From Arthrobacter sp. OAP107 (lineage in GTDB: Bacteria > Actinomycetota > Actinomycetes > Actinomycetales > Micrococcaceae), in assembly GCF_040546765.1 (NCBI RefSeq), contig NZ_JBEPOK010000001.1:3286001-3350000 (forward strand): a stretch of 64,000 nt of DNA, written 5' to 3'. Of this stretch, positions 24,017-33,865 are shown piece after piece (within the stretch, counting starts at the first letter, position 1; each line of letters opens with the position of its first letter). The position numbers and the translations under genes are program-made. The notes under the pieces are model-generated. The model did not search any database. It was not told where the DNA came from and saw only the letters and a program-made list of their open reading frames with translations.

Positions 24017-24275
24017 GGCCTGCTGCTCACATTCCGTTGAATCGCTCGAATGATTCATCCGGGACAACGCCGGGCGAACCCGGTTTGTGCCCGGTACGCG
24101 CACATTTTTCTCCACGACGCGCGGAAAAGCCAGAGCCGGATCCAACGCCTCTCCCCGGCCTCCGCCAAGAGCCCGAAACTCCCGGAATTTCGCGGCGCGC
24201 CCTCTGCCCTAACGGGAAAAGATGGTGCGGGGTGGCAGAGTTTCGAATGATAGTAATGCCAGGGTGGAGGATTGT

Positions 24276-25763
24276 ATGCAGGATCTACGGCTTGTAGGCG
24301 TCCACGACGACGGGGAGCATCTCCTGTTAAGCGGTACCGCCGGCGCGATGTTCCGGCTGCCGATCAACGAGGCGCTCAGGCTGGCCGCCAGCCGGCCTTC
24401 CGCGCGCCCGTCCGCCGGCCCTCCCGTTCCCATGTCTCCCCGCGACATCCAGGCAAAGATCCGCAGCGGCTCCACCGCTGCGGAGGTTGCCGCCGCCTGC
24501 GGCATGCCGCAGGAAAAGGTGGAGCGGTACGAAGGGCCGGTCCTCGCCGAACGCGCGTACATCGCCCAGCAGGCCCAGAAGGTGGAGGTCGCTTCCCCGG
24601 CCCCGGGGCACGACGTCTACCGGTCGGCCTTCGGCGACAACCCCGCCACCCTCGGCGACATGGTGGCCCACCGGCTCACCGCCCACGGCATCCAGTCCAC
24701 AACGCTGGAGTGGGACTCATGGCGCCGGCCGGATGGCACCTGGACCGTGGTGGCCAAATTTGAAGCCGCCGCCGGTGGCCACGCGAGCATCGGTGAAGAA
24801 CCTCCCGCGGTGTGGACGTTCAACCCCACCCGCAAGTCCCTGCAGAACGCGAACCGTTGGGCCCAGCAACTGAGTGAGCTGGAACCGCTGGACGGGCCAG
24901 TTCCTGCCCGCCGGCTGTCCGCCGTGTCCGACAGGCCTTTCGACTTCGAGACCGACGCGGAGGCAGCAGCCCGCAGCGGCCTGGGCAGCCCAGACCAGCA
25001 GAAGGACCCGGACGGACTGTTGGAAATGCTGCGTTCACGGCGCGGCCAGCGGCTTGGCGTGGATGAGGACAGCGACGACGCCCTGGCGATGCTGCTCGCA
25101 AACGGTGTTCCGGCCGCCCACCCGCGGGCAGAGGAACCACCTGCAGGCACAGGGCCGGAATCGCCGGCCGATGGTTCCTGGCCGTCGAATGATTCCGTGC
25201 ATCCCGATGACTCGGTACATGACAGTGCGGAACAGGATCCGGAGCCGGAAACCGGGGAGAACGACGACGACGCCGAGGCTGCGGCGGCAGAGTTCACCCT
25301 GGCTCGGCGGCGTGATGGCCGGCCCTCGATGGTCTCCCGTCTCAACCTGGTGCCCCGGCATGAGGATGCCGACGACGACTCGCTGAAGCTTCACGATGGC
25401 GTCAGTACCAACACGCGGGAAATCACCATCGTGCCCGGCCGCACCATCGCTTCCACCGACCCTGGTCCGGCCAAGCCCGAGGAGCCCAACTCGCCCGCGG
25501 CGCACTCTCCGGGCCCGGTTACCGGCCGCCCGTCGCCTGCCAACCCGGGCCTGGACGAACTCCTGGGCCGCGGCAATGCCCGCCGCCGCTTGGAGGGGAA
25601 CCGCTTGGAGGGAAGCCGCCTGGACGGAACCCGGCCGCAGCCTGGCCAGGGGGCGTCCCGCGCCGATCAGGACCGGGACGAACCTGAACGCCAGCCGTCC
25701 CGGCCGAAGCGTTCAAGTGTTCCCAGCTGGGACGAGATCGTCTTCGGCACGCGGGGCGACTGA
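24276..25763 (+). CDS. sepH: Septation protein SepH (DUF3071)
   Basis: A 495-residue cell-division protein. The N-terminal DUF3071 domain (MQDLRLVGVHDDGEHLLL ... EWDSWRRPDGTW) includes a helix-turn-helix (IRSGSTAAEVAAACGMP). A long acidic, disordered middle region follows, and the extreme C-terminus carries SVPSWDEIVFG, the short motif conserved in SepH proteins. In Streptomyces and mycobacteria SepH binds FtsZ and promotes filament assembly. Start ATG 24276 is chosen for GGTGGAGGATTGT just upstream. It is divergent from DUF4193 with a 259-base gap that holds both promoters. Confidence 0.93.
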   Translation: MQDLRLVGVHDDGEHLLLSGTAGAMFRLPINEALRLAASRPSARPSAGPPVPMSPRDIQAKIRSGSTAAEVAAACGMPQEKVERYEGPVLAERAYIAQQAQKVEVASPAPGHDVYRSAFGDNPATLGDMVAHRLTAHGIQSTTLEWDSWRRPDGTWTVVAKFEAAAGGHASIGEEPPAVWTFNPTRKSLQNANRWAQQLSELEPLDGPVPARRLSAVSDRPFDFETDAEAAARSGLGSPDQQKDPDGLLEMLRSRRGQRLGVDEDSDDALAMLLANGVPAAHPRAEEPPAGTGPESPADGSWPSNDSVHPDDSVHDSAEQDPEPETGENDDDAEAAAAEFTLARRRDGRPSMVSRLNLVPRHEDADDDSLKLHDGVSTNTREITIVPGRTIASTDPGPAKPEEPNSPAAHSPGPVTGRPSPANPGLDELLGRGNARRRLEGNRLEGSRLDGTRPQPGQGASRADQDRDEPERQPSRPKRSSVPSWDEIVFGTRGD

Positions 25764-25770
25764 GAACCAG

Positions 25771-26496
25771 CTAAGCTCTTTCGCTAGCGCCGTGCCACAG
25801 GCAGGCGTCCACCTCGAACGGGAGCAGCTCGTCCTGCTGGGCAATGATGCTGGCGCCATGGGCGGTGACCCGGCGCATGAAGTGCCTGCGGCACAGAGTC
25901 TCATAGCCCACCACCGGCACATAGTCTGAATCACTGCCTTGATCACCGGCCGCAGGATCAATGGCCATGTCCACATCACCGACCACCACCTGGGCACCTT
26001 CGGTGACCATCACGCCGTCGACCGTCCTGGCGTTGTGGGTGGCGCGCCGGCCACACCAGCACAGCGCTTCAACCTGGAGGACCTGCACCCGGTCCGCGAG
26101 TTCAATCAGCCGCTGCGAACCGGGGAAGAGGCGGGTCCGGAAGTCCGCGGTGATGCCGAAGGCAAAGACGTCCACCTCGATCTCGTCCACCACTCGTGCC
26201 AGCTGCTCCACCTGCACGGCTGAATAGAACTGTGCCTCGTCGCAGATGAGGTAATCCACCCGGATTCCCTGCGTGCGGCGGAGCACCACTTCATCCCAGA
26301 AGTCCGTGGTGTCAACCACTTCCACGGCCTCGGCCTGCAGCCCCAGCCGGCTGGAGATCCGGGAGTCCCCGGCACGGTCGTTGCGGCTGAACCGCACCCC
26401 GCCGCGGCCGCGGGCACGATGGTTGTAGTCCATCTGCAGTGCAAGGGTGGACTTGCCGGAGTCCATGGTTCCGGAGAAAAAGACCAGCTCAGCCAC
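25771..26496 (-). CDS. tdk: Thymidine kinase
   Basis: A 241-residue type II thymidine kinase for thymidine salvage. The P-loop GTMDSGKST is at residues 9-17, and DEAQF (near residue 85) contains the catalytic glutamate region. The zinc-binding cysteines appear as CWC and LCRRH in the C-terminal lasso domain. The C-terminus is longer than that of short bacterial TKs. GTG start; the first 8 bases overlap the end of the alkaline-phosphatase-family gene upstream. It is convergent with sepH (7-base gap). Confidence 0.94.
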   Translation of the reverse strand: MAELVFFSGTMDSGKSTLALQMDYNHRARGRGGVRFSRNDRAGDSRISSRLGLQAEAVEVVDTTDFWDEVVLRRTQGIRVDYLICDEAQFYSAVQVEQLARVVDEIEVDVFAFGITADFRTRLFPGSQRLIELADRVQVLQVEALCWCGRRATHNARTVDGVMVTEGAQVVVGDVDMAIDPAAGDQGSDSDYVPVVGYETLCRRHFMRRVTAHGASIIAQQDELLPFEVDACLWHGASERA

Positions 26497-27772
26497 GGGG
26501 GCCCCGCCGCCCGCCCGCCTTGCCGGAACCTGATTTGCCGGATGCTGTCCTGCCGGAAGCCTGGAAACTGAGCAGCGGGACTTCGCGTTCGGCCTTGGTC
26601 AGGGAGCCATGCTGGCCCACGACCTCCATCGCCGTCGGCCGTACCCGGCGCGTGTCGTAGAACGCCAGCGCGTCCCTGGCTGCCACCATCACGTCGCCCA
26701 CGCGTCCCATGACTTCGGGGCGGACCGTACCGAAGAGCCCGGCAGCCACGGCTTCCTCCCGGGTGAACGCCCAGATCCGCTCGCCGAAGCGGGCACGCCA
26801 GGCAGCCAGCAACCGTTCCCGTGCGGCATCGCCGGCGTCGTCCTCCAGGTACAGGTGCACCATGCGCGGTTCCCCGGCCGTGTGCCGGACGCCGTCCACC
26901 AGGGCGGCGTCGGCGGCGTAGTCGAGTCGCTGTGACTCCGGGACGTCCAGCATTCCGTGGTCGGCGGTGACCAGCACCGTGGTTCCTGCCGGGAGGGACG
27001 CATCCAGGCGCTTGACCGTCGCGTCCAGCTCCTCGAGCTGGTGCTCCCACTGGGGTGACTGCGCGCCGTACCGGTGGCCGGCCTTGTCCAGGTCGTTCAC
27101 GTAGAAGTACATGAGGGCGGAATCCGCGTCGGCCATGGCCTCGGCCGCCGCCGCGGTGCGGGCGTGGGAGGTAGTGCCGGAGACGAAGGTCCCGCCGCGC
27201 AGCGCCGCCTGGGTCATGGGCGAGCCGCCGAACTGCGGCAGGCTGACGGTGGTGACCGCCACGTGTTCGGAGGCACGTTCGAAGACCGTGGGGAACGGTT
27301 GCCACTTCTGCGGGTCAACGGCGGCATCCCAGTTGCCCAGCATGTTGACCACCTTGTCCTGGTCCGGATCCAGGACGTCATATCCCACCAGTCCGTGCTG
27401 GCCGGGAGCGAGGCCCGTGCCCAGACTGGCGAGCGACGCGGCGGTTGTGGACGGAAACGCGGAATCCAGCCACACGGGCACGGCCGCCTGCCCCTGCTGC
27501 AGGACGCCGCGGAGGAAGGGGGTGTGAGCCGTCTTCTGCTTGAGCAGGCCGCGTCCCAGCCCGTCGGCCAGGACCACGCACACGCGCTTGGCCTGTGGGA
27601 GGCCCAGGACGTTCTCGAAGCCCGGCACGCCGAGGCTGGCGGCCGCGCTGCCCAGCACCTCGGCCACGGAGCCGCGGCCGTAGGCCGGTGCGGCTGGCAG
27701 GCCGCTAACGGCGGGCCCGGGTTTCGTAGCAGTTCTTGCGGAGTCTGAAGAATCGTTTGGCTGTTCCTGCAT
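26489..27772 (-). CDS. Alkaline phosphatase superfamily protein (nucleotide pyrophosphatase/phosphodiesterase type)
   Basis: A 427-residue soluble metalloenzyme of the type I phosphodiesterase family. CVVLADGLGRGLLKQK holds the first metal-binding Asp; the nucleophile region is FPSTTAASLASLGTG (Thr/Ser), with the later metal ligands in YVNDLDKAGHRYG and LVTADHGMLDVP. No signal peptide is seen, so it is likely cytoplasmic. The start is ATG 27772; the frame is open a further 78 bases without resemblance. It lies between DUF5998 (1-base gap) and tdk (8-base overlap), so the three are probably co-transcribed. The substrate is unknown. Confidence 0.88.
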   Translation of the reverse strand: MQEQPNDSSDSARTATKPGPAVSGLPAAPAYGRGSVAEVLGSAAASLGVPGFENVLGLPQAKRVCVVLADGLGRGLLKQKTAHTPFLRGVLQQGQAAVPVWLDSAFPSTTAASLASLGTGLAPGQHGLVGYDVLDPDQDKVVNMLGNWDAAVDPQKWQPFPTVFERASEHVAVTTVSLPQFGGSPMTQAALRGGTFVSGTTSHARTAAAAEAMADADSALMYFYVNDLDKAGHRYGAQSPQWEHQLEELDATVKRLDASLPAGTTVLVTADHGMLDVPESQRLDYAADAALVDGVRHTAGEPRMVHLYLEDDAGDAARERLLAAWRARFGERIWAFTREEAVAAGLFGTVRPEVMGRVGDVMVAARDALAFYDTRRVRPTAMEVVGQHGSLTKAEREVPLLSFQASGRTASGKSGSGKAGGRRGPRG

Positions 27773-27773
27773 C

Positions 27774-28514
27774 TCAGCGCTTGTGCCCGCGGCTGAGCCG
27801 GTTGGCAAAAACGCCCATGCGGGGACGCGGATGGGTGGCGGACGGCGCATGCCGCGCAGGCGCGGGCGATCCGGTGTTCACCGCGCGCAGGGCACGGGCG
27901 AAAAGCTTGGCATCCTGGACCGCCTGCAGACCGTCCGCTTCGGCGCTGATCCGCAGGACGATGTCCTCCTGGGCGATCGTGCCGCTGTAGCCGTGGTCCG
28001 CCTCGCACTGCGGGTCGCCGCAGCTTGCCGGCCCCATGTCCAGGCGCTGGCCGCCGGACCAGGCAATGGAGAGGGTGACCTCGCGGACCGGGTCCGAGGG
28101 CTTGTAGTTTTGCGGCTGGGCGTACATGTAGCTCAGGACCACCGAACGGATCTGCGCGACGGGAACGGATTCGGTGGAGATCTGCGCCACGATCTGTTCG
28201 CCGGCCTCGTCGAGCTGCTGGTCGTCCACATGCGTGATCACCAGCATGTCCTCGGTGAGGACCAGGACGGTGATGTGCCGGCGGACCTCGGCGCGGTCGA
28301 AGTGCGTCTCGAGGTGGACCAGGTGTGCGAGGCAGTCCCGGCCGTCCAGGGCGTCGTCCACCACGTCGGCCACCAGCAGCGGGTAAAAGCCGGCCTGCTG
28401 CAGGGCGCCTTCGAGGCTCTGGCCCTGCACGCTGTGGTTGTGCGAGCTGTGGTGGAAGGCCTGCGGGCTGTGGTCGGGCGCTTGAGGCTTCGAGGTGGGA
28501 GGCTGGGAGCTCAT
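27774..28514 (-). CDS. DUF5998 family protein
   Basis: A 246-residue soluble protein. After a Ser/His/Gln-rich N-terminus (about 30 residues) the core starts SLEGALQQAGFYPLLVADVVDDAL and includes HVDDQQLDE, a cysteine pair in CGDPQCEADHGYSG and the basic tail of the protein (NRLSRGHKR). The family is restricted to actinobacteria and has no known function. Start ATG 28514 is preceded by GGGGAA. It precedes the phosphatase-family gene by one base, so the two are coupled. Confidence 0.85.
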   Translation of the reverse strand: MSSQPPTSKPQAPDHSPQAFHHSSHNHSVQGQSLEGALQQAGFYPLLVADVVDDALDGRDCLAHLVHLETHFDRAEVRRHITVLVLTEDMLVITHVDDQQLDEAGEQIVAQISTESVPVAQIRSVVLSYMYAQPQNYKPSDPVREVTLSIAWSGGQRLDMGPASCGDPQCEADHGYSGTIAQEDIVLRISAEADGLQAVQDAKLFARALRAVNTGSPAPARHAPSATHPRPRMGVFANRLSRGHKR

Positions 28515-28592
28515 TTCCCCATTTTCACAGATCGGTGTGGCACACGCTAACCAATAGGCCGGCATCGCCTGCCATGCCGCTGCGCCCGGAGC

Positions 28593-31283
28593 CTAGCTCC
28601 GCATGGCCCGCCGCGCGCTGTCGGTGCGCTGCGCCGCGTTCCCGATCCGCACATCAGCCGCGAGGATAAACGCCCCCTGCGGCGTGGCGAGGACCGGGTT
28701 GAACTCCACCAGGGCGATCTCCGGGTGCGCGTCCTTGAGCCGTGCCAGCCGCGCGGCCACGTCCTCGAGGGCAGAAACATCGACGGCGGGCAGCCCCTGG
28801 TAGCCGAACAGCTTCCGCGACGCGCGCGGGCTGCGGATGAGGTCGCGAAGGTCCGCGCCGGAGAGCGGCGGCGCCCGGTGCGCCCAGTCGTCCAGCAGGT
28901 TGACGGCGTCGCCGGCCAGTCCGAAGGACACGACGGGTCCCAGCAGGGGGTCCTCAATGGCGCGCAGGGTGCAGGCCTGGCCCACCGGGGCCATGGTCTG
29001 GACCTCCAGCGAGGCAAAGCCGTAGGGCTCCAGCGCCCGGCGCATCTGGCGGATGTTCAGCCGGAGGGAATCCGCGTCCTGGATGTCCAGCCGCACCCCG
29101 CCGAGGTCCAGCCGGTGCCGCAGCGTCGGATCGGTGGTCTTCAGGGCCACCGGCCAGCCCAGCCTGCCGGCTGCCGCCACGGCTTGCTCCTCTGTGTCGA
29201 AGCCTTCCGAGGGCATGACCCTGATTCCGTAGTGCGCCAGCAGCCGCGCTGCGTCTTCGGGCTCGAGCTGCTTGAGCTGCTCGCCGCGGACGTCGGCCAG
29301 CAGGTTTTCGAGGTCGGCGTGTGCGGCGTCGGGGTCGCACCCGTCGGGATCCAGGAAGAGGCCCTGGTCCCGTTCCGCCCACTCGGCGTACCGCACCACG
29401 GCGGACAGTGCGGCGACGGCCGCCCCGGGGTTCGAGTAGCAGGGCACCGGGGCCGCGCCGGGGCCCTCCCCCACCATGCCTTCCACGTAGACCGACGGAT
29501 CGAGGATGCCGGTGAAGGCCGCCACCACCGGTTTCCCGGCAGCGGCGGAGGCTTCTGCGAGCGCCCCGGCAATCTTCTCCACGGTCAGTCCGCGGGCCGG
29601 AAGGAAGGCAACCACGGCCGCGTGGACCGCCTCCTTGGCCAGCACCTCGCGGAGCCGCTCCCGCAGGGCCGGCAGGGCACGGGACAGGCCGGCGTCCAGG
29701 TCCAGCCCGGTCACGAGTTCCTCAACGCCCAGGCCGTGCGACACGGCGCTGTCAGCCACCACCTTCCCCATCGCCCCGGAGTTGCTGAAAACCGCCACGC
29801 CGGCACCCTTGGGAAGCGGCTGGGCGGACACTATCTGGGCCACGTCCATAAGCTCTTCGATGGTCTCCACCCGGATGACGCCGGACTGGCGCATCATCGA
29901 GTCCAGCGCATCAGCAGGAGCCTGGGTGGTGCGCACGGCATGCCCGGGCGGCAGCTGCAGGCCCATGGTGGTGGACTTCGCCACGATTACCGGCTTGGTC
30001 CGCGCGAGCCGCCGGGCGATGCGCGAGAATTTACGCGGGTTGCCGATCGACTCCAGATACAGGCCCACGGCGGTGGTGCCGGCGTCGTCCTCCCAGAACT
30101 GCATCATGTCGTTGCCGGACACGTCGGCCCGGTTCCCAGCCGACAGGAAGGTGGAGATGCCGGCGCAGCGCCGGCTGGACGCCGCATACAGCGCCACCCC
30201 GATCGCCGCGGACTGGCTGAACAGCCCCAGGCCGCCGGCGCGGGCCAGGCTGGGCGCCATGGAGGCGTTCAGCGACACCGCGGCGTTGGTGTTCACGATG
30301 CCCAGCGAGGCCGGGCCGATGACGCGCATCCCGTTGGCCCGCGCCTGCCGCACCAGCTCGCGCTGCCGGGCGAGGCCGCGCTCCCCGTCCTCGGTGAATC
30401 CGGCCGACGCCACCAGGACGCCCTTCACGCCGGCGGCCGCGCACTCATCCACCACCTTGGGGACTTCCTCGTAAGGCACCGCCACAATAGCCAGCTGCAC
30501 CGGCCCGGGCACCTCGGACAGCTTGCCGAAGGACAGCATGCCGGCCAGCTCAAAGGCTTCGGGGTTGATGGCATAGACGGGACCGGTGAAGCCGCCTTCG
30601 ATGATGTGTTCCAGCAGCTGGTACCCCACCGTCCCCCACCGCCGGCTCGCGCCGATCACCGCCACCGACGACGGCGCCAGCAGGTCCTGCACGCTCCTCG
30701 CCTCCGCGCGGTGCTCCCGGGCTTCCATCACCGCACGCGATTTGTCCGTGGGGTCGATGTTGAACTCAAGGCTCACCACGCCGTCGTCGAAATGGCGTTT
30801 GACATCGTACCCGGCGTCGGAGAAGACCATGAGCATCTTGCGGTTCTCGGGCAGGACCTCGGCGCTGAACCTGCGGATCCCGTTTTCGCGGGCGGCCGCC
30901 GCGAGGTGCTCCAGCAGGATCGAGCCGATGCCGCGGCCCTGGTGCGCGTCGGCGATGTTGAAGGCCACCTCGGCTTCGGCGGGATCGTCCAGCCGGTCGT
31001 AACGGCCGATGCCGATGATGTCTCCGCCGATGGTGATCACGAAGGCGACCCGGTCCCGGTAGTCCACCTCGGTGAAACGCTTGAGTTCGCGGCTGGAGAG
31101 CCGCTCCTTGAAGGCGAAGAACCGCATGTAGATGGAGTCCTGCGACTGCCGGGTGTGGAAGGTCTGCACGGCGTCCGCGTCGGCGGGATGGATGGGCCGC
31201 AAATGCGCTGTGCCGCCGTCCCGCAGAACGACATCGGCCTCCCAATATTCCGGATATTCGCCGTCCCCGGGCTGATCCACCAT
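28593..31283 (-). CDS. GNAT acetyltransferase fused to NDP-forming acyl-CoA ligase (protein lysine acetyltransferase, PatA-like)
   Basis: An 896-residue protein with three parts: an N-terminal GNAT domain (about residues 20-175, acetyl-CoA loop in AHQGRGIGSILLEHL); a CoA-binding/succinyl-CoA-ligase-like middle (VAVIGASRRWGTVGYQLLEHI to about 660); and a C-terminal ATP-grasp domain (residues about 680-880). E. coli PatZ has the GNAT domain at the C-terminus; the reversed order seen here is that described for Streptomyces lividans PatA, which acetylates acyl-CoA synthetases. By eye, the phospho-histidine expected in the SHTGALAG segment is not conserved (region VRTTQAPADALDSM), so it may not act as a ligase. 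It is divergent from parC with a 56-base gap. Confidence 0.9.
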   Translation of the reverse strand: MVDQPGDGEYPEYWEADVVLRDGGTAHLRPIHPADADAVQTFHTRQSQDSIYMRFFAFKERLSSRELKRFTEVDYRDRVAFVITIGGDIIGIGRYDRLDDPAEAEVAFNIADAHQGRGIGSILLEHLAAAARENGIRRFSAEVLPENRKMLMVFSDAGYDVKRHFDDGVVSLEFNIDPTDKSRAVMEAREHRAEARSVQDLLAPSSVAVIGASRRWGTVGYQLLEHIIEGGFTGPVYAINPEAFELAGMLSFGKLSEVPGPVQLAIVAVPYEEVPKVVDECAAAGVKGVLVASAGFTEDGERGLARQRELVRQARANGMRVIGPASLGIVNTNAAVSLNASMAPSLARAGGLGLFSQSAAIGVALYAASSRRCAGISTFLSAGNRADVSGNDMMQFWEDDAGTTAVGLYLESIGNPRKFSRIARRLARTKPVIVAKSTTMGLQLPPGHAVRTTQAPADALDSMMRQSGVIRVETIEELMDVAQIVSAQPLPKGAGVAVFSNSGAMGKVVADSAVSHGLGVEELVTGLDLDAGLSRALPALRERLREVLAKEAVHAAVVAFLPARGLTVEKIAGALAEASAAAGKPVVAAFTGILDPSVYVEGMVGEGPGAAPVPCYSNPGAAVAALSAVVRYAEWAERDQGLFLDPDGCDPDAAHADLENLLADVRGEQLKQLEPEDAARLLAHYGIRVMPSEGFDTEEQAVAAAGRLGWPVALKTTDPTLRHRLDLGGVRLDIQDADSLRLNIRQMRRALEPYGFASLEVQTMAPVGQACTLRAIEDPLLGPVVSFGLAGDAVNLLDDWAHRAPPLSGADLRDLIRSPRASRKLFGYQGLPAVDVSALEDVAARLARLKDAHPEIALVEFNPVLATPQGAFILAADVRIGNAAQRTDSARRAMRS

Positions 31284-31339
31284 AGGCTTAGCCTAGCCAA
31301 ACCTCCCGAAGTGCACCCCAAAAAGGATCCACCAGCCCC

Positions 31340-33856
31340 ATGGCACGCCGCCAAACACGCACCCCCGCAGGGGAAACAGTCCAGGACTACACCGAAAACA
31401 TCGTTGACATCGACGTGACTTCCGAGATGGAAGGCTCCTTCCTGGAGTACGCGTACTCGGTCATCTACTCCCGGGCCCTGCCCGACGCCCGCGACGGCCT
31501 GAAGCCCGTCCAGCGCCGCATCCTCTACATGATGAGCGACATGGGCCTCCGCCCGGACCGGGGCCACGTCAAGAGCGCCCGTGTGGTGGGCGAGGTCATG
31601 GGCAAGCTTCACCCGCACGGCGACACCGCCATCTACGACGCCATGGTGCGCATGGCCCAGGACTTCTCGCTCCGGCTCCCCCTGATCGACGGCCATGGCA
31701 ACTTCGGCTCCCTCGACGACGGCCCGGCGGCACCGCGGTACACCGAGGCCCGCCTGGCGGCGGCTGCACTCAGCATGACGGACCACCTCGACGAGAACGT
31801 GGTGGACTTCGTCCCCAACTACGACAACCAGCTCACCCAGCCGGAGGTCCTCCCGGCGGCGTTCCCCAACCTGCTGGTCAACGGCACCACCGGCATCGCG
31901 GTGGGCATGGCCACGAACATGGCGCCGCACAACCTGGTGGAAGTCATCGCAGCCGCCCGGCACCTCATCGCCAACCCGGACGCCACGCTGGAAGACATCA
32001 TGCGTTTTGTCCCCGGCCCCGACCTGCCCACCGGCGGGCGCATCGTGGGCCTGGACGGCATCCGGGACGCCTACGCCACGGGCCGCGGCTCCTTCAAGAC
32101 CCGCGCCAAGGTGGAGGCGGAGCAGCTCTCCGCCCGCCGGACCGGCCTCGTGGTCACCGAGCTGCCGTACATGGTGGGCCCGGAAAAGGTGATCGAGAAG
32201 ATCAAGGACGCCGTCAACAGCAAGAAGCTGGCTGGCATCAGCGACGTCGTGGACCTGACCGACCGCAAGCACGGCCTGCGGCTGGTCATCGAGCTGAAGA
32301 ACGGCTTCAACCCGAACGCCGTGCTCCAGCAGCTCTACCGCTACTCGCCGATGGAGGATTCCTTCGGCATCAACAACGTCACCCTCGTCGAGGGGCAGCC
32401 GCAGACGCTGGGCCTGCTGCAGCTGCTCACCGTTTATGTGGACCACCGCATCTCGGTGGTGCGTCGCCGGACCGTGTTCCGGCTTGGCAAGAAGAAGGAC
32501 CGCCTCCACCTGGTGGAAGGCCTGCTCGTCGCCATCGTGGACATCGACGAGGTCATCCAGATCATCCGGTCCTCGGACGAGGCCTCCGCGGCCCGCGAGC
32601 GGCTGATGTCCATCTACGACCTCTCCGAGATCCAGGCCAACTACATCCTCGAGCTCCGGCTCCGCCAGCTGACCAAGTACAGCAGGATCGAGCTGGAGAA
32701 GGAGCAGGACGAGCTCCGCAAGGAGATCGCCGAACTGGAGGCCATCCTCGAATCCGATCAGCTGCTGCGGGAGCTGGTGTCCGGCGAACTCGGCGAGATC
32801 GCGGAGAAGTACGGCACACCGCGGCGGACGGTGCTGCTGGAATCCGAGGCCGTGGCCCCGACGGTGGCCAGCGCCGCCGGAGTCGAGGGCAAGGCAGGGG
32901 TCAAGGGCAAGCCCGCGCCGCTGGCCCTCGAGATTGCCGACGACCCATGCTGGGCGATCCTCACAGCCTCCGGCCAGATTGCCCGGACCACCAACCAGGA
33001 CAGCCTGGCCGAGACAGGGCCGCGCTCCAAGCACGACGTGATCCGCTCGGTGATCAAGACGTCGGCGCGGGGCGAGATTGCCGCCGTCACCTCCCAGGGG
33101 CGCATGCTCCGGATCCAAGTGATGGACATGCCCGTCCTCCCGCCGGTCTCCGGGCTGCCGAACCTGGCCGGCGGCGTTCCGGCCACGGACTTCATCACAC
33201 TCCTTAAGGGCGAGTCCCTCGTGGCGTTCGCTCCGCTCGACGAGGTGCTCGCGATCGGCACGGCCCAGGGCGTGGTCAAACGGGTACAGCCCGACTACCC
33301 CCTGAACCGCGAGGACTGGGACGTGATCACGCTGAAGGACAAGGACACCGTGGTGGGTGTGGCGCCGGCAGGGTCCGAGGACGCCGACCTGGTGTTCCTG
33401 ACGCGGCAGGCACAGCTGCTGCGCTTCAGCGCCGCCGGTGTCCGGCCGCAGGGCCGCACCGCAGGTGGCATGGCAGGCATCAAGCTCGCCGCCGGCGATC
33501 AGGTGGTGTTCTTCGGCGCGGTCGCCCCCGGCGACGAGGCCGCCGTCGTCGTTACCATTTCCGGCACGGAAGGTGCCCTGCCGGGCACCGCCCCCGGGGC
33601 CGCCAAAGTGACGGCCTTCGCCGAATACCCGGCCAAGGGGCGGGCCACCGCCGGGGTCCGGGCGCACAGGTTCCTGAAGGGCGAGGACACGCTGCTGCTG
33701 GCGTGGGCCGGCCATGGTCCGGCCAAGGCGTCGTCGTCGGCAGGGGTGGCCCGCTCGCTGCCCCAGGAGCACGGCCGGCGCGACGGTTCGGGCATTCCGC
33801 TCTCGCAGGCGGTGGACGTGATCGGCCCGAGCATGGCCTGGCCGGAATCCGCCTAG
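31340..33856 (+). CDS. parC: DNA topoisomerase IV subunit A
   Basis: The 838-residue type IIA topoisomerase breakage-reunion subunit. ALPDARDGLKPVQRRILYMM and HPHGDTAIYDAMVRMAQ mark the winged-helix region; the active-site tyrosine is in PRYTEARL near residue 132; the C-terminal half has the beta-pinwheel repeats (for example QGRMLRIQVMDM). It lacks the canonical GyrA-box, so topoisomerase IV is preferred over gyrase. The partner subunit (parE) lies 12 kb downstream on the other strand. A 911-codon frame on the opposite strand is a shadow. Confidence 0.93.
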   Translation: MARRQTRTPAGETVQDYTENIVDIDVTSEMEGSFLEYAYSVIYSRALPDARDGLKPVQRRILYMMSDMGLRPDRGHVKSARVVGEVMGKLHPHGDTAIYDAMVRMAQDFSLRLPLIDGHGNFGSLDDGPAAPRYTEARLAAAALSMTDHLDENVVDFVPNYDNQLTQPEVLPAAFPNLLVNGTTGIAVGMATNMAPHNLVEVIAAARHLIANPDATLEDIMRFVPGPDLPTGGRIVGLDGIRDAYATGRGSFKTRAKVEAEQLSARRTGLVVTELPYMVGPEKVIEKIKDAVNSKKLAGISDVVDLTDRKHGLRLVIELKNGFNPNAVLQQLYRYSPMEDSFGINNVTLVEGQPQTLGLLQLLTVYVDHRISVVRRRTVFRLGKKKDRLHLVEGLLVAIVDIDEVIQIIRSSDEASAARERLMSIYDLSEIQANYILELRLRQLTKYSRIELEKEQDELRKEIAELEAILESDQLLRELVSGELGEIAEKYGTPRRTVLLESEAVAPTVASAAGVEGKAGVKGKPAPLALEIADDPCWAILTASGQIARTTNQDSLAETGPRSKHDVIRSVIKTSARGEIAAVTSQGRMLRIQVMDMPVLPPVSGLPNLAGGVPATDFITLLKGESLVAFAPLDEVLAIGTAQGVVKRVQPDYPLNREDWDVITLKDKDTVVGVAPAGSEDADLVFLTRQAQLLRFSAAGVRPQGRTAGGMAGIKLAAGDQVVFFGAVAPGDEAAVVVTISGTEGALPGTAPGAAKVTAFAEYPAKGRATAGVRAHRFLKGEDTLLLAWAGHGPAKASSSAGVARSLPQEHGRRDGSGIPLSQAVDVIGPSMAWPESA

Positions 33857-33865
33857 ACTACTGCC

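Noticed and set aside
24283..24297. CTAC-N5-GTAG match just after the sepH start codon as another BlaI site
   Set aside because: Only the 4-bp cores match, the outer TT/AA are missing and it lies inside codons; about one such core match is expected by chance in a window this long.
28725..31418. 897-codon open frame opposite the GNAT/CoA-ligase gene
   Set aside because: Arg/His/Gly-rich, no family resemblance; sense strand has clear domains.
31037..33772. 911-codon open frame opposite parC
   Set aside because: Antisense shadow of a conserved topoisomerase subunit.
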